64,000 nucleotides of DNA, from contig NZ_CP031337.1 in NCBI RefSeq assembly GCF_003355495.1, forward strand, positions 558,001-622,000, in the 5' to 3' direction. Position numbers and translations under genes: made by a program. The notes beneath the pieces were generated by a model. It searched no databases. It saw only the letters and a program-made list of their open reading frames with translations, and was not told the origin of the DNA. This DNA comes from Crenobacter cavernae (GTDB lineage Bacteria > Pseudomonadota > Gammaproteobacteria > Burkholderiales > Chromobacteriaceae). This document shows, piece after piece, positions 8,837 through 16,501 of the stretch. The stretch's first letter is position 1; every line of letters begins with the position of its first letter.

Positions 8837-8877
8837 TCGCTCACCTTGCCCCGTCTTGATAACGAGGACTCTTCGAC

Positions 8878-9753
8878 ATGAAACGCGTTCTTCTTCTGAT
8901 CTGTACCAACATCGCCGTCATGCTCGTGCTCAGCGTGGCGGCCAGCCTGCTCGGCCTGAATCGCTTCATGACCGGCAACGGCCTGAACCTGGGCACGCTG
9001 CTGACGTTTGCCGCGCTGATGGGGTTCGGTGGCGCCTTCATCTCGCTGTGGATGTCCAAGCCGATGGCGAAATGGTCGACCGGCGCCCAGGTGATCGACA
9101 ATCCGCAGAACCCGACCGAGCGCTGGCTGGTCGACACCGTCGCGCGGCTGGCGCGCGACGCCGGACTGCCGATGCCCGAGGTCGCCGTCTACGAGGGCGA
9201 GCCCAACGCCTTCGCCACCGGGCCGAGCAAGTCGAACTCGCTGGTCGCGGTGTCGACCGGGCTGCTGTACAACATGAACGAGCGGGAGGTCGAGGCGGTG
9301 CTGGCGCACGAGGTCGCGCACATCGCCAACGGCGACATGGTGACCCTGACGCTGATCCAGGGCGTGGTGAACACCTTCGTGTTCTTCCTGGCCCGCGTGG
9401 TCGGCTACGTGGTCGATGGCCTGCTGCGCAAGAACGACGAGGAAAGCAGCGGTCCGGGCATCGGCTACATGGTGACGGTGATCGTCTGCGAACTGGCGTT
9501 CGGCATTCTGGCCAGCCTGATCGTGATGTACTTCTCGCGCCAGCGCGAATTCCGCGCCGACGCCGGCGCCGCGCAGTTGCTGCGCAGCCCGCAGCCGATG
9601 ATCGCCGCGCTGCGCCGCCTCGGCGGTACCGAGGCCGGCGAGCTGCCGCAGAACATGGCGGCCTCCGGCATCGCCGGCGGTCACGGCCGCTGGTCGTCGC
9701 TATTCGCCTCCCATCCGAGTCTTGAGGAGCGCATCGCCGCTTTGCAGTCCTGA
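8878..9753 (+). CDS. htpX: Membrane-bound zinc metalloprotease HtpX
   Basis: HtpX is an M48-family membrane protease that degrades damaged inner-membrane proteins together with FtsH. The 291-residue protein starts with two membrane helices (residues 4-25 and 36-58). It carries the zinc motif HEVAH at residues 144-148, with the third ligand in REFRADAGAA near residue 223, and has two further hydrophobic segments between (QGVVNTFVFFLARVVGYVV and a segment near 200). GAGGA lies upstream of ATG 8878. A terminator follows. It may be cotranscribed with uppP. Confidence 0.93.
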   Translation: MKRVLLLICTNIAVMLVLSVAASLLGLNRFMTGNGLNLGTLLTFAALMGFGGAFISLWMSKPMAKWSTGAQVIDNPQNPTERWLVDTVARLARDAGLPMPEVAVYEGEPNAFATGPSKSNSLVAVSTGLLYNMNEREVEAVLAHEVAHIANGDMVTLTLIQGVVNTFVFFLARVVGYVVDGLLRKNDEESSGPGIGYMVTVIVCELAFGILASLIVMYFSRQREFRADAGAAQLLRSPQPMIAALRRLGGTEAGELPQNMAASGIAGGHGRWSSLFASHPSLEERIAALQS

Positions 9754-9779
9754 CCAGCCTCCCGCGCGAGCCGAACGAA

Positions 9780-9808
9780 ACGGCCTCCGATCGGAGGCCG
9801 TTTTTTTT
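9780..9808 (+). terminator. Intrinsic terminator after htpX
   Basis: A perfect ACGGCCTCCGA/TCGGAGGCCGT hairpin is followed by eight T. Confidence 0.9.
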
Positions 9809-10033
9809 CAGATGCCATTATCCTGCTCAGATGAAGATGTGAGCTGTACGATAGAACTTATTGTGGACAATATCGGAGAACAAGAACCTCTATCCTTGCT
9901 GCAATGTCTTGAATCCCTTTAGCCACTTCTGGACTGCCCCGGGACAGTCCGCCGAGGGGCCTCTTCTGGCTCTGCGATGGGAGGCAAGCGAGTGCTCATG
10001 AGCAGCACATCCATGTCCTCCTGAAGCGTTGCG
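9809..10033. other. Gene-free stretch between htpX and TnsE-like gene
   Basis: About 225 bp with no supported gene. I looked for a second transposon end similar to the one at 11912-11985 and did not see one. Confidence 0.4.
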
Positions 10034-11896
10034 TCAGAGCTCAGGCGAACAGTGACGTAAAACCAACGCGATCATCCTGGCCGCAATGTCCTGGATGTCC
10101 TTGGCTCCTTTGCCATGCCGGGTGTCATCCCGCACGATGCCGTCGACCTCGTCGGTGAGCGGCCACGTAGTCTTCTTAACTGCCGCGACCAGGATTTTGT
10201 CGAACAACTCGTCGTCGATAGGGGTGTAATTTCGGGTGCGCAGCAAGGCGATCGGCAAGACGTCCATATAGAGTGACTGGCCAGGCCCTGGCTGCTTCCG
10301 GTCGCGGCGCTCGGCATCCAGCAAGTAGACATACTGTCCCGCTCCGACTGTCAACCGCGCGCAGACCAATCTGCGCTGCTCGGTCCGCTCGTCATCCATG
10401 AAGGAGAACTGCCGCAGCTGCAGCGTCCGCTTCTCACACGGCACCATGGGAAACAACGAGAACCACGCTTCGCGCTCCTCATCGTAGCGGCCATCAAAGC
10501 CCGCCGGGACCGTCTCCATCCGCCACTCGGGCCTCTCCTTGCTCAGGACATCCAGCGCCTCCAGAAACGCATCGAGGCTGGCCGGCACGACAGAAGGTCG
10601 TAGCGTCTTATCCTGTATGGCCAGCGGCTTGGCCGAGGTATTCCCTTGAGTCGGGTCGCCCGTGCTGGAGTTCGGCAAATCCTCCACGGCACCACCGCTC
10701 CCCCCGCCGGCACGATGTGTGCAGTCACGCCGTTTTTCGCGGACGATCGGCATGCCCTGCAGCGCAAGAAACTTGCGGCCAGCGCCCTGAAACAGCTGCT
10801 TCTCGACACCCCCGGCCGGTGGCTCGGTGCTGAGCCCCAGCCCCACAGAGCTGCCACCTCTCAAATGGCGCCATCGCCGACCAGGAAAAGCAACCGGCGC
10901 GTCCGGCCCAGCCGGTTTACCCCCGGGGCCCACCTCCTCGCAATAGCTGATGCCCTTGAACGGAAAAGGTCCGGAACAACTCAGTATCTGATGAACCAGG
11001 AAGACCGGGTGATCCGTCTTGAAATTCCAGTAAGAGCCGGCGAGTTCAAGCGTCGTCGGTGCCATGAAGGGGAAGCGGGTACGCGGATGAAACAGGGATG
11101 ATCTCCCTGCGGCGTTGATCCGCTGGGCGAGCGCGAGCGTCCCGGGGCGATACACTCCGCGCTGAGCCCAGCGCTCCCCGCCTTCGAACAGGATCCGCGC
11201 CAGCACGGGAACGTCGGCACGTGCAAAACCGTGCCGATACACAAAACGGGCGACGCCACTTTCCAGATCGTAGCTCGGCTCCTCGTGGAGGAGGTTGTAG
11301 GTACTTTCGGCCCACTCCTCCCGTCCAAAGTGGCCGGTGAAGATCAGCTTCGCCATGCGCTCACTGGACACGTAGTAGAAGCGAAGCAGCTCTAACTCCG
11401 GCACCAGGATGACGGACGGCGCCACAGCCTGACCGTGGGTATGAATCACCTTACCCTGCAGTCGCTTCAAGCCCGCCCGCAGCGAAGAGCCGTCATGATC
11501 GGCCATGGGCTTCAGGAATCGCTGGTGCACCGGATCGAATCGGGCTGCGGCCTCGACGTCAAGCAAAGACGTCTCCTCGACCGCGCCCGGTTGCCGCAGG
11601 TCCAGCTGCAGCGTGAGTCGGGCTGCTGCGCGTCCCAATTGGGGGCGCCTGTTCTTACCCTGAAAGGTCTGTCCGAGGAAGAGGGTCGGCAGATAGCCCA
11701 CCGCGATGCCCGCACGGATCTGATTGGGAAAGTCTCGCTTCCCACTGACAGGGTTCAAGGGCGTGAAGAAACATTCGAGCAACGGATTCGAAGGATCGCC
11801 CAGATTGGCGTAGACCCCGCCCATCCATTCGAGCCGATAGCACTGTTCTTGACTGGCGATTTCCTTGAACAGCGGCAACTGCGGGATGATGGCCAT
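10034..11896 (-). CDS. Large unknown protein, possibly TnsE-like transposition factor
   Basis: This 620-residue soluble protein has no signal peptide or membrane segment. The order of its segments resembles Tn7 TnsE. ILVPELELLRFYYVSSERMAKLIF near residues 160-185 recalls the TnsE stretch around IPQLELARSLF. The C-terminal part has LDAFLEALDVL, then YVYLLDAERRD, then VKKTTWP...RHGKGAKDIQDIAARM. This corresponds in order to the TnsE C-terminal domain (FDELLSIL, VLLEVDAS, SLNWP...HPKG). The assignment is by eye and tentative. Position supports it: the start codon lies about 90 bp inside a repeat-bearing transposon-like end inserted in comM, a known target of Tn6022/AbaR-type Tn7 relatives. No TnsA, TnsB or TnsC gene is visible in the window. 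Confidence 0.4.
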   Translation of the reverse strand: MAIIPQLPLFKEIASQEQCYRLEWMGGVYANLGDPSNPLLECFFTPLNPVSGKRDFPNQIRAGIAVGYLPTLFLGQTFQGKNRRPQLGRAAARLTLQLDLRQPGAVEETSLLDVEAAARFDPVHQRFLKPMADHDGSSLRAGLKRLQGKVIHTHGQAVAPSVILVPELELLRFYYVSSERMAKLIFTGHFGREEWAESTYNLLHEEPSYDLESGVARFVYRHGFARADVPVLARILFEGGERWAQRGVYRPGTLALAQRINAAGRSSLFHPRTRFPFMAPTTLELAGSYWNFKTDHPVFLVHQILSCSGPFPFKGISYCEEVGPGGKPAGPDAPVAFPGRRWRHLRGGSSVGLGLSTEPPAGGVEKQLFQGAGRKFLALQGMPIVREKRRDCTHRAGGGSGGAVEDLPNSSTGDPTQGNTSAKPLAIQDKTLRPSVVPASLDAFLEALDVLSKERPEWRMETVPAGFDGRYDEEREAWFSLFPMVPCEKRTLQLRQFSFMDDERTEQRRLVCARLTVGAGQYVYLLDAERRDRKQPGPGQSLYMDVLPIALLRTRNYTPIDDELFDKILVAAVKKTTWPLTDEVDGIVRDDTRHGKGAKDIQDIAARMIALVLRHCSPEL

Positions 11897-11911
11897 AAAT
11901 CATCTGGGGGG

Positions 11912-11985
11912 TCGGAGACAGTCGCATAAATCGACCATCAGTCGCAAATAACATTCATGAGTCGCAAACAGCATTGGCTTTAACA
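11912..11985. mobile_element. Putative Tn7-like transposon end inserted in comM
   Basis: Directly inside comM lie three copies of an AGTCGCA-type repeat: AGTCGCATAAAT (about 11919-11930), AGTCGCAAATAACATT (about 11940) and AGTCGCAAACAGCATT (about 11960). On the plus strand the sequence ends TTTAACA at 11985, which read outwards-in is TGTTAAA. A TGT terminus with several internal short repeats is the layout of Tn7-family ends, where the repeats bind TnsB. The following 5 bases, CGGAG (11986-11990), are the expected size for a Tn7-type target duplication. The other end is not in the window or has been lost. Confidence 0.55.
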
Positions 11986-12832
11986 CGGAGCCGCCTCCGA
12001 CCAGGGCCACCGCCGATGCGGTATGGTGTGGACTTCTGAACGGGCGGGCACGCCAGTTCAGCGACGCGCCGTGAGCCGTCAACGACTGCAGGGCCGCCGA
12101 TTCGAGCGCTTCGTCTTCGGTCATCGACGGCAGGATGCCCGCCAGGCGTGCGGCCAGCATCGACTTGCCGGTGCCGGGCGGGCCGACCATCAACAGATGG
12201 TGCGCACCAGCCGCGGCGACTTCGAGCGCACGGCGCGCGCCGGCCTGGCCTTTGATGTCGGAAAGGTCCGGATAAGGACTCGCCAACTCGAACGGCAGCG
12301 GCGGCTGCACTTCGAGCGTAGCGATCCCGTTCAGATGCGCACAAACCGCTAGCAGCGAATCGGCCGGATGCACGGTCGCCCGCTCGACCCAGGCGGCTTC
12401 ACACGCACTGGCCCGCGGCAGCACGAAGGCGCGGCCGGCGCGGCTCGCGTGCCAGGTCATCGCCAGCGCGCCGCGGATCGGGCGCAACTCGCCGGAGAGC
12501 GCCAGCTCGCCGGCGAATTCGTAGTCGGCGAGCTTCGCCGCAGGGATCTGGCCGCTCGCCGCGAGGATGCCGAGCGCGATCGGCAGGTCGAAACGCCCCG
12601 ACTCCTTCGGCAGGTCGGCCGGCGCGAGGTTCACCGTGATCCGGCGCGCCGGGAATTCGAATCCGGCGACCTGGAGCGCGGCGCGTACCCGCTCGCGGCT
12701 TTCCTTCACCTCGGTGTCGGGCAGACCGACGATGGTGAACGAAGGCAGGCCGTTCGCCAGATGCACTTCGACCGCGACCTCGGGCGCCTGCATGCCGGAC
12801 AAGGCCCGGCTCTGCACGATCGCGAGCGTCAT
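11986..12832 (-). pseudogene. comM: comM (YifB Mg-chelatase-like ATPase), 3' part lost to insertion
   Basis: About 282 codons of ComM remain, against about 500 in an intact gene. The fragment starts MTLAIVQSRALSG. It keeps the N-terminal domain (LPSFTIVGLPDTEVKESRERV) and the Walker A loop GPPGTGKS at about residues 217-224. It ends after HHTASAVALVGGGS, where the family normally continues with a P-R-P-G-E-I-S segment and Walker B. From there the frame runs into transposon-end DNA and soon stops. ComM is a hexameric branch-migration helicase that promotes integration of DNA taken up by natural transformation. It lies 10 bp downstream of ubiK on the same strand. The C-terminal half is not found elsewhere in the window. 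Confidence 0.85.
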
Positions 12833-12842
12833 CGGCGCAGGG

Positions 12843-13130
12843 TCAGGAGTGGCCCTGGCTCGCTTCGCTGCGTTCCTGCTCGGCCGCCGCTTCCGGGAAC
12901 AGCGCCGCCTCCAGCTTGGCAACGCGCGCCTCGAGCAGCGTCAGCTTTTCGCGCGTACGCGCGAGCACTTCCTGCTGCACGTCGAATTCCTCGCGCGTGA
13001 CCAGGTCCATGCGCGCAAAGGTCGACGACATCAGCGACTTGATATTCTTTTCCACATCCTTGGCCGGGCTCGCGGCGATGGTTTCGCTGATCTTGTTGCT
13101 GATTTCTTCGAAGAGTTTCTGGCTGAGCAT
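12843..13130 (-). CDS. ubiK: Ubiquinone biosynthesis accessory factor UbiK (YqiC/BMFP)
   Basis: This 95-residue protein starts MLSQKLFEEISNKIS. It has the family layout: an amphipathic N-terminal helix, a linker with MDLVTREEFDVQQEVL, and a C-terminal coiled coil (LARTREKLTLLEARVAKLEAAL, residues 55-77). UbiK trimerises, binds membranes and helps the Ubi complex late in ubiquinone synthesis. AGGAGACGACC precedes ATG 13130; a longer upstream frame has no support. It is the first gene of an operon with comM and is divergent from glnK. Confidence 0.88.
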   Translation of the reverse strand: MLSQKLFEEISNKISETIAASPAKDVEKNIKSLMSSTFARMDLVTREEFDVQQEVLARTREKLTLLEARVAKLEAALFPEAAAEQERSEASQGHS

Positions 13131-13467
13131 GGTCGTCTCCTTGCTTGTGTCATTTCCTGTCTGCTGGAGTGTAGCAAAAAGGACAGACAGACGCCGGTTT
13201 GACTCCGCAGCGCAGCAAGGTTCCACCCATCCCTCGTCCTTTCCTTCGGTCGACGTTGGCCGAGCACTGCCCCAGCCTGGTGCGAACTCGCGCGACAATG
13301 CGACCAAATTGGTGCGTATCGCGATGCGACATGCCCTTTCGCGGTGCAAATCGGCGTCATTTTTCCGGCCGATCACGCGCCAGCGCCCTATATAGGGAGC
13401 TGGCACGCTTTCTGCATATTGCCTCTGCAAGCAATCCGGCAAACCGATCCTTGAGGGAGGAACCGCC
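13131..13467. promoter_or_regulatory. Divergent ubiK/glnK regulatory region with sigma-54 promoter
   Basis: The 337 bp contain a sigma-54 promoter for glnK: TGGCACG (13401-13407), CTTT, CTGCA (13412-13416), i.e. GG and GC at -24/-12 spacing. Upstream, TGCCCTTTCGCGGTGCA (about 13331-13347) resembles an NtrC site (TGCACC..GGTGCA type), and GGTGCG at about 13311 may be a second half-site. A TTGGCCGAG repeat lies at 13256. Nitrogen control by NtrC is inferred. Confidence 0.7.
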
Positions 13468-13806
13468 ATGAAACTGGTTAGCGCGATTATCAAGCCGTTC
13501 AAGCTGGACGAGGTCCGCGAGGCCCTGTCGGCGATCGGCGTGCAAGGCATTACCGTGACCGAGGTGAAAGGCTTCGGCCGGCAGAAGGGGCACACCGAGC
13601 TCTACCGCGGCGCGGAGTACGTGGTGGACTTTCTGCCCAAGGTCAAACTGGAGATCGCGATCGCCGAGGATCTGCTCGAGGTCGTGCTCGAGGCGATCGA
13701 GAATGCCGCGCGCACCGGCAAGATCGGCGACGGCAAGATCTTCGTGATGGACCTGGACCAAGTGATTCGCATCCGGACCGGCGAAACCGGCGCGGACGCG
13801 CTGTAA
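13468..13806 (+). CDS. glnK: PII nitrogen regulatory protein
   Basis: This 112-residue PII signal transducer has the T-loop GHTELYRGAEYVVDFLPK, including the uridylylation site Tyr51. It also has the B-loop TGKIGDGKIFV (about residues 83-93) and the C-terminal signature. PII trimers sense 2-oxoglutarate and ATP/ADP and, when deuridylylated, block AmtB. It is 19 bp upstream of amtB and behind a sigma-54 promoter, the usual arrangement for GlnK rather than GlnB. GAGGGAGG precedes ATG 13468. Confidence 0.93.
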   Translation: MKLVSAIIKPFKLDEVREALSAIGVQGITVTEVKGFGRQKGHTELYRGAEYVVDFLPKVKLEIAIAEDLLEVVLEAIENAARTGKIGDGKIFVMDLDQVIRIRTGETGADAL

Positions 13807-13825
13807 ACGACAGAGGGAGACCACC

Positions 13826-15133
13826 ATGAAATCCTTGAACCGTCTCGCCTGGCTCGCCGCCGGGCTCGCGATGCCGGCGCTGGCGCTGGCCGATGCGGCG
13901 CCGACGCTGGTCGACGCCAAGACCATCAGCGCCGGCGACACCGCCTGGATGCTGACCTCGACCGCGCTGGTGCTGTTCATGACCATCCCGGGTCTCGCGC
14001 TGTTCTACGGCGGCATGGTGCGCCGCAAGAACGTGCTGTCCACGCTGATGCAAAGTTTCGCGATCTGCGCGCTGATCACCGTGCTGTGGGCGGTGATCGG
14101 CTACAGCCTGACGTTCACGCCCGGCAATCCGTATATCGGCGGCTTCGACCGCGTGCTGCTCGACGGCCTCGTCTACCTCAAAGACGCCGCCAAGCTGACG
14201 GTGCATCCGCTGGCCGGCACGATCCCCGAGTCGGTGTTCATGATGTTCCAGATGACGTTCGCGATCATCACGCCGGCGCTGATCACCGGCGCGTTCGCCG
14301 AACGGATGAAGTTCTCGGCGATGCTGGTCTTCATGGCGGTCTGGTCGCTGCTGGTGTACGTGCCGGTCGCTCACTGGGTGTGGGCGCCGGGCGGCTGGAT
14401 GTTCGATTACGGCGTGCTCGACTTCGCCGGAGGGACCGTGGTGCACATCAACGCCGGTATCGCCGGCCTGGTGGCAGCGCTGGTGCTCGGCAAACGCGTA
14501 GGCTACGGCCGCGAGGCGATGGCACCGCACAACCTGGTGCTGACGCTGATCGGCGCGTCGATGCTGTGGGTGGGCTGGTTCGGCTTCAACGCCGGTTCGG
14601 CGGTCGCCGCCGACGGCCGCGCGGGTCTGGCGATGCTGGTGACGCAGATCGCGACCGGCACCGCCGCGCTCGCGTGGATGTTCGCCGAATGGATCGCCAA
14701 GGGCAAACCGTCGGTGCTCGGCATCGCGTCCGGCGCGGTCGCAGGCCTGGTGGCAATCACTCCGGCCGCCGGCTTCGTCGACGCCCAGGGCGCGCTGGCC
14801 ATCGGCCTGATCGCCGGCGTGGTGTGCTACTGGGGCGCCACCGGCCTGAAGCACATGCTGGGCTACGACGACTCGCTCGACGCCTTCGGCGTGCACGGGG
14901 TCGGCGGCATCGTCGGCGCGCTGCTGACCGGCGTGTTCGCGGTCAAGGACATCGGCGGCGTCGAAGGTTCGCTCGCGGTGCAAGCGCTCGGCGTCGGCGT
15001 GACCGTCGTCTACTGCGCGGTGGTCACCTTCGCGATCCTGAAGCTGGTCGACGTGGTGATCGGCCTGCGCGTCGACGAAGAAAAGGAACGCGAGGGTCTG
15101 GACCTGGTGCTGCACGGCGAGCGCGTCGAATAA
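13826..15133 (+). CDS. amtB: Ammonium transporter
   Basis: This 435-residue channel has a cleavable signal peptide (cleavage probably after ALALA, residue 22) and eleven membrane helices. Typical Amt motifs are FYGGMVRRKNVLS near residue 52, TPALITGAFAERMKFS near residue 150, and DDSLDAFGVHGVGGIVG near residue 350, which holds one of the twin pore histidines. It conducts ammonium under nitrogen limitation and is gated by GlnK, encoded just upstream. GAGGGAGACC lies before the ATG. A double terminator region follows. Confidence 0.95.
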   Translation: MKSLNRLAWLAAGLAMPALALADAAPTLVDAKTISAGDTAWMLTSTALVLFMTIPGLALFYGGMVRRKNVLSTLMQSFAICALITVLWAVIGYSLTFTPGNPYIGGFDRVLLDGLVYLKDAAKLTVHPLAGTIPESVFMMFQMTFAIITPALITGAFAERMKFSAMLVFMAVWSLLVYVPVAHWVWAPGGWMFDYGVLDFAGGTVVHINAGIAGLVAALVLGKRVGYGREAMAPHNLVLTLIGASMLWVGWFGFNAGSAVAADGRAGLAMLVTQIATGTAALAWMFAEWIAKGKPSVLGIASGAVAGLVAITPAAGFVDAQGALAIGLIAGVVCYWGATGLKHMLGYDDSLDAFGVHGVGGIVGALLTGVFAVKDIGGVEGSLAVQALGVGVTVVYCAVVTFAILKLVDVVIGLRVDEEKEREGLDLVLHGERVE

Positions 15134-15190
15134 ACCTCTTGCGCGGCCCGAGATCGACGATCGAGAAGGAGGCGGGCCGTGCATCTTGTC

Positions 15191-15223
15191 AGCGGGGGTC
15201 TTATGATCCCCGCTTTTTTTTTT
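15191..15223 (+). terminator. Intrinsic terminator after amtB
   Basis: AGCGGGG and CCCCGCT stem, then nine or more T. Confidence 0.85.
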
Positions 15224-15227
15224 CGTC

Positions 15228-15247
15228 CTCGGCCAACGTTGGCCGAG
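15228..15247. repeat. Palindromic pair of TTGGCCGAG repeats
   Basis: The 20-base perfect palindrome CTCGGCCAACGTTGGCCGAG consists of two head-to-head copies of the dispersed repeat. It lies between two terminators and has no T run of its own. Confidence 0.9.
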
Positions 15248-15261
15248 CCCGGCACAAAAAA

Positions 15262-15294
15262 AACCGCCCGCACCAGAACGGTGCGGGCGGTTTT
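15262..15294. terminator. Bidirectional terminator between amtB and sspB
   Basis: ACCGCCCGCAC and GTGCGGGCGGT stem (15263-15291), with A run on the left and T run on the right. It serves convergent amtB and sspB. Confidence 0.85.
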
Positions 15295-15314
15295 CACTAA
15301 CGGATCGGGCGCGC

Positions 15315-15737
15315 TTACTTGACCACGCGCAGGTGGCCGCGCGCAGCGGGCGGCTTACCGCCGCCGTCGCCATCCGGTTTGGGATCGGTCGCCGGAGCTT
15401 CGGTCGGCGCCGGCGTGGCGTCGGCCGCGAGTTCGACCTCGAAGCCCATGCCCTCGCCGGTTTCGCGCGCGAAGATCGACAGCACGTTGCCCACCGGGAC
15501 CCAGATGTCACGCGACACGCCGCCGAAACGCGCCGAGAACGACAGCCAGTCGTTGGCGATCTTCAGCCCCTGCGTGGCGTTGTAACCGATGTTGAGCACG
15601 ATCTCATTGTCTTTGACGAACTCGTGCGGCACCTGGGTGCGGCCGTCGACCCAGACGACGACGTAAGGCGTGTGACCGTTGTCGGTGCACCATTCGTGCA
15701 GCGCACGGATCAGGTAGGGTTTGGTACTGCCGGCCAT
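15315..15737 (-). CDS. sspB: ClpXP protease adaptor SspB
   Basis: This 140-residue protein has the folded substrate-binding domain at residues 5-105 (KPYLIRALHEWCTDNGHTPYVVVWVD, then IVLNIGYNATQGL and FSARFGGVSRDIWVPVGNVLSIFARE). A disordered acidic/proline linker follows, then the short C-terminal basic motif LRVVK, which docks on ClpX. SspB delivers ssrA-tagged peptides and some regulators to ClpXP. It is 10 bp downstream of sspA, the classic stringent starvation operon. Confidence 0.93.
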   Translation of the reverse strand: MAGSTKPYLIRALHEWCTDNGHTPYVVVWVDGRTQVPHEFVKDNEIVLNIGYNATQGLKIANDWLSFSARFGGVSRDIWVPVGNVLSIFARETGEGMGFEVELAADATPAPTEAPATDPKPDGDGGGKPPAARGHLRVVK

Positions 15738-15747
15738 CGCGGGCTCC

Positions 15748-16350
15748 TTACTTGCGCATCGCCTTTTCGGACGGCGTCAGCGAATCGATGAAGGCCTGGC
15801 GCTGGAAGATGCGTTCGGCGTATTTGAGGATAGGCGCGGCGGCCTTGCCCAGTTCGATGCCGTAGTGCTCGAGGCGCCACATCAACGGCGCGATCGCGAC
15901 GTCGATCATGGTGAAGTCTTCGCCGAGCATGAACTTCTGTTTGGCGAAGATCGGCGCGATGGTGGTCAGGCCGTCGCGGATCGCTTCGCGGGCACGGGTC
16001 GCTTCCTTGCCGCTGGCGCCGGCTTCGAGCGACTTCACGTGGTTGAACAGCTCGTTCTCGAAACGGTGCAGGAACAGCCGCGCGCGGGCGCGCATCACCG
16101 GGTCGGCCGGCATCAGCTGCGGGTGCGGGAAGCGCTCGTCGATGTACTCGTTGATGATGTTCGACTCGTGCAGGATCAGGTCGCGCTCGACCAGCACCGG
16201 CACCTCGTTGTACGGGTTCATCACCGCGAGATCTTCCGGCTTGTTGTGGACGTCGACGTCGATGATCTCGAAGTCCATGCCTTTTTCGAACAGCACGATG
16301 CGGCAACGTTGGCTGAACGGGCAGGTGAGTCCGGAATAGAGGGTCATCAT
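15748..16350 (-). CDS. sspA: Stringent starvation protein A (GST-fold RNA polymerase-associated protein)
   Basis: This 200-residue protein starts MMTLYSGLTCPFSQRCRI, the SspA signature of a glutathione-S-transferase fold. An N-terminal thioredoxin-like domain (residues 1-80, with NPYNEVPVLV and ESNIINEYIDERFPHP) is followed by a helical C-terminal domain. SspA binds RNA polymerase during starvation. A longer frame to 16401 exists, but the MMTLYSG start is conserved. It forms an operon with sspB, downstream of petABC and separated from it by a terminator. Confidence 0.92.
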   Translation of the reverse strand: MMTLYSGLTCPFSQRCRIVLFEKGMDFEIIDVDVHNKPEDLAVMNPYNEVPVLVERDLILHESNIINEYIDERFPHPQLMPADPVMRARARLFLHRFENELFNHVKSLEAGASGKEATRAREAIRDGLTTIAPIFAKQKFMLGEDFTMIDVAIAPLMWRLEHYGIELGKAAAPILKYAERIFQRQAFIDSLTPSEKAMRK

Positions 16351-16457
16351 GGCGGGCGGGTTTCCGTAGGGATTGATCAAGAAATGGGCAGATTTTACCA
16401 CCTGTCAATGGGTAAAATCCAGGAAAAGGCGCTAAATCCATGATTTCAAAAAGAAAA

Positions 16458-16483
16458 AGCGGGGAGCTCACTCCCCGCTTTTA
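16458..16483. terminator. Terminator after petC
   Basis: AGCGGGGAG and CTCCCCGCT hairpin with flanking A and T runs, between petC and sspA, both on the minus strand. Confidence 0.8.
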
Positions 16484-16501
16484 GCTGTTTCACGCCGCTT
16501 T

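Noticed and set aside
15228..15247. 20-base palindrome as an intrinsic terminator
   Set aside because: It has no loop bases and no T run; the true terminators lie on both sides. It is better described as two abutting repeats.
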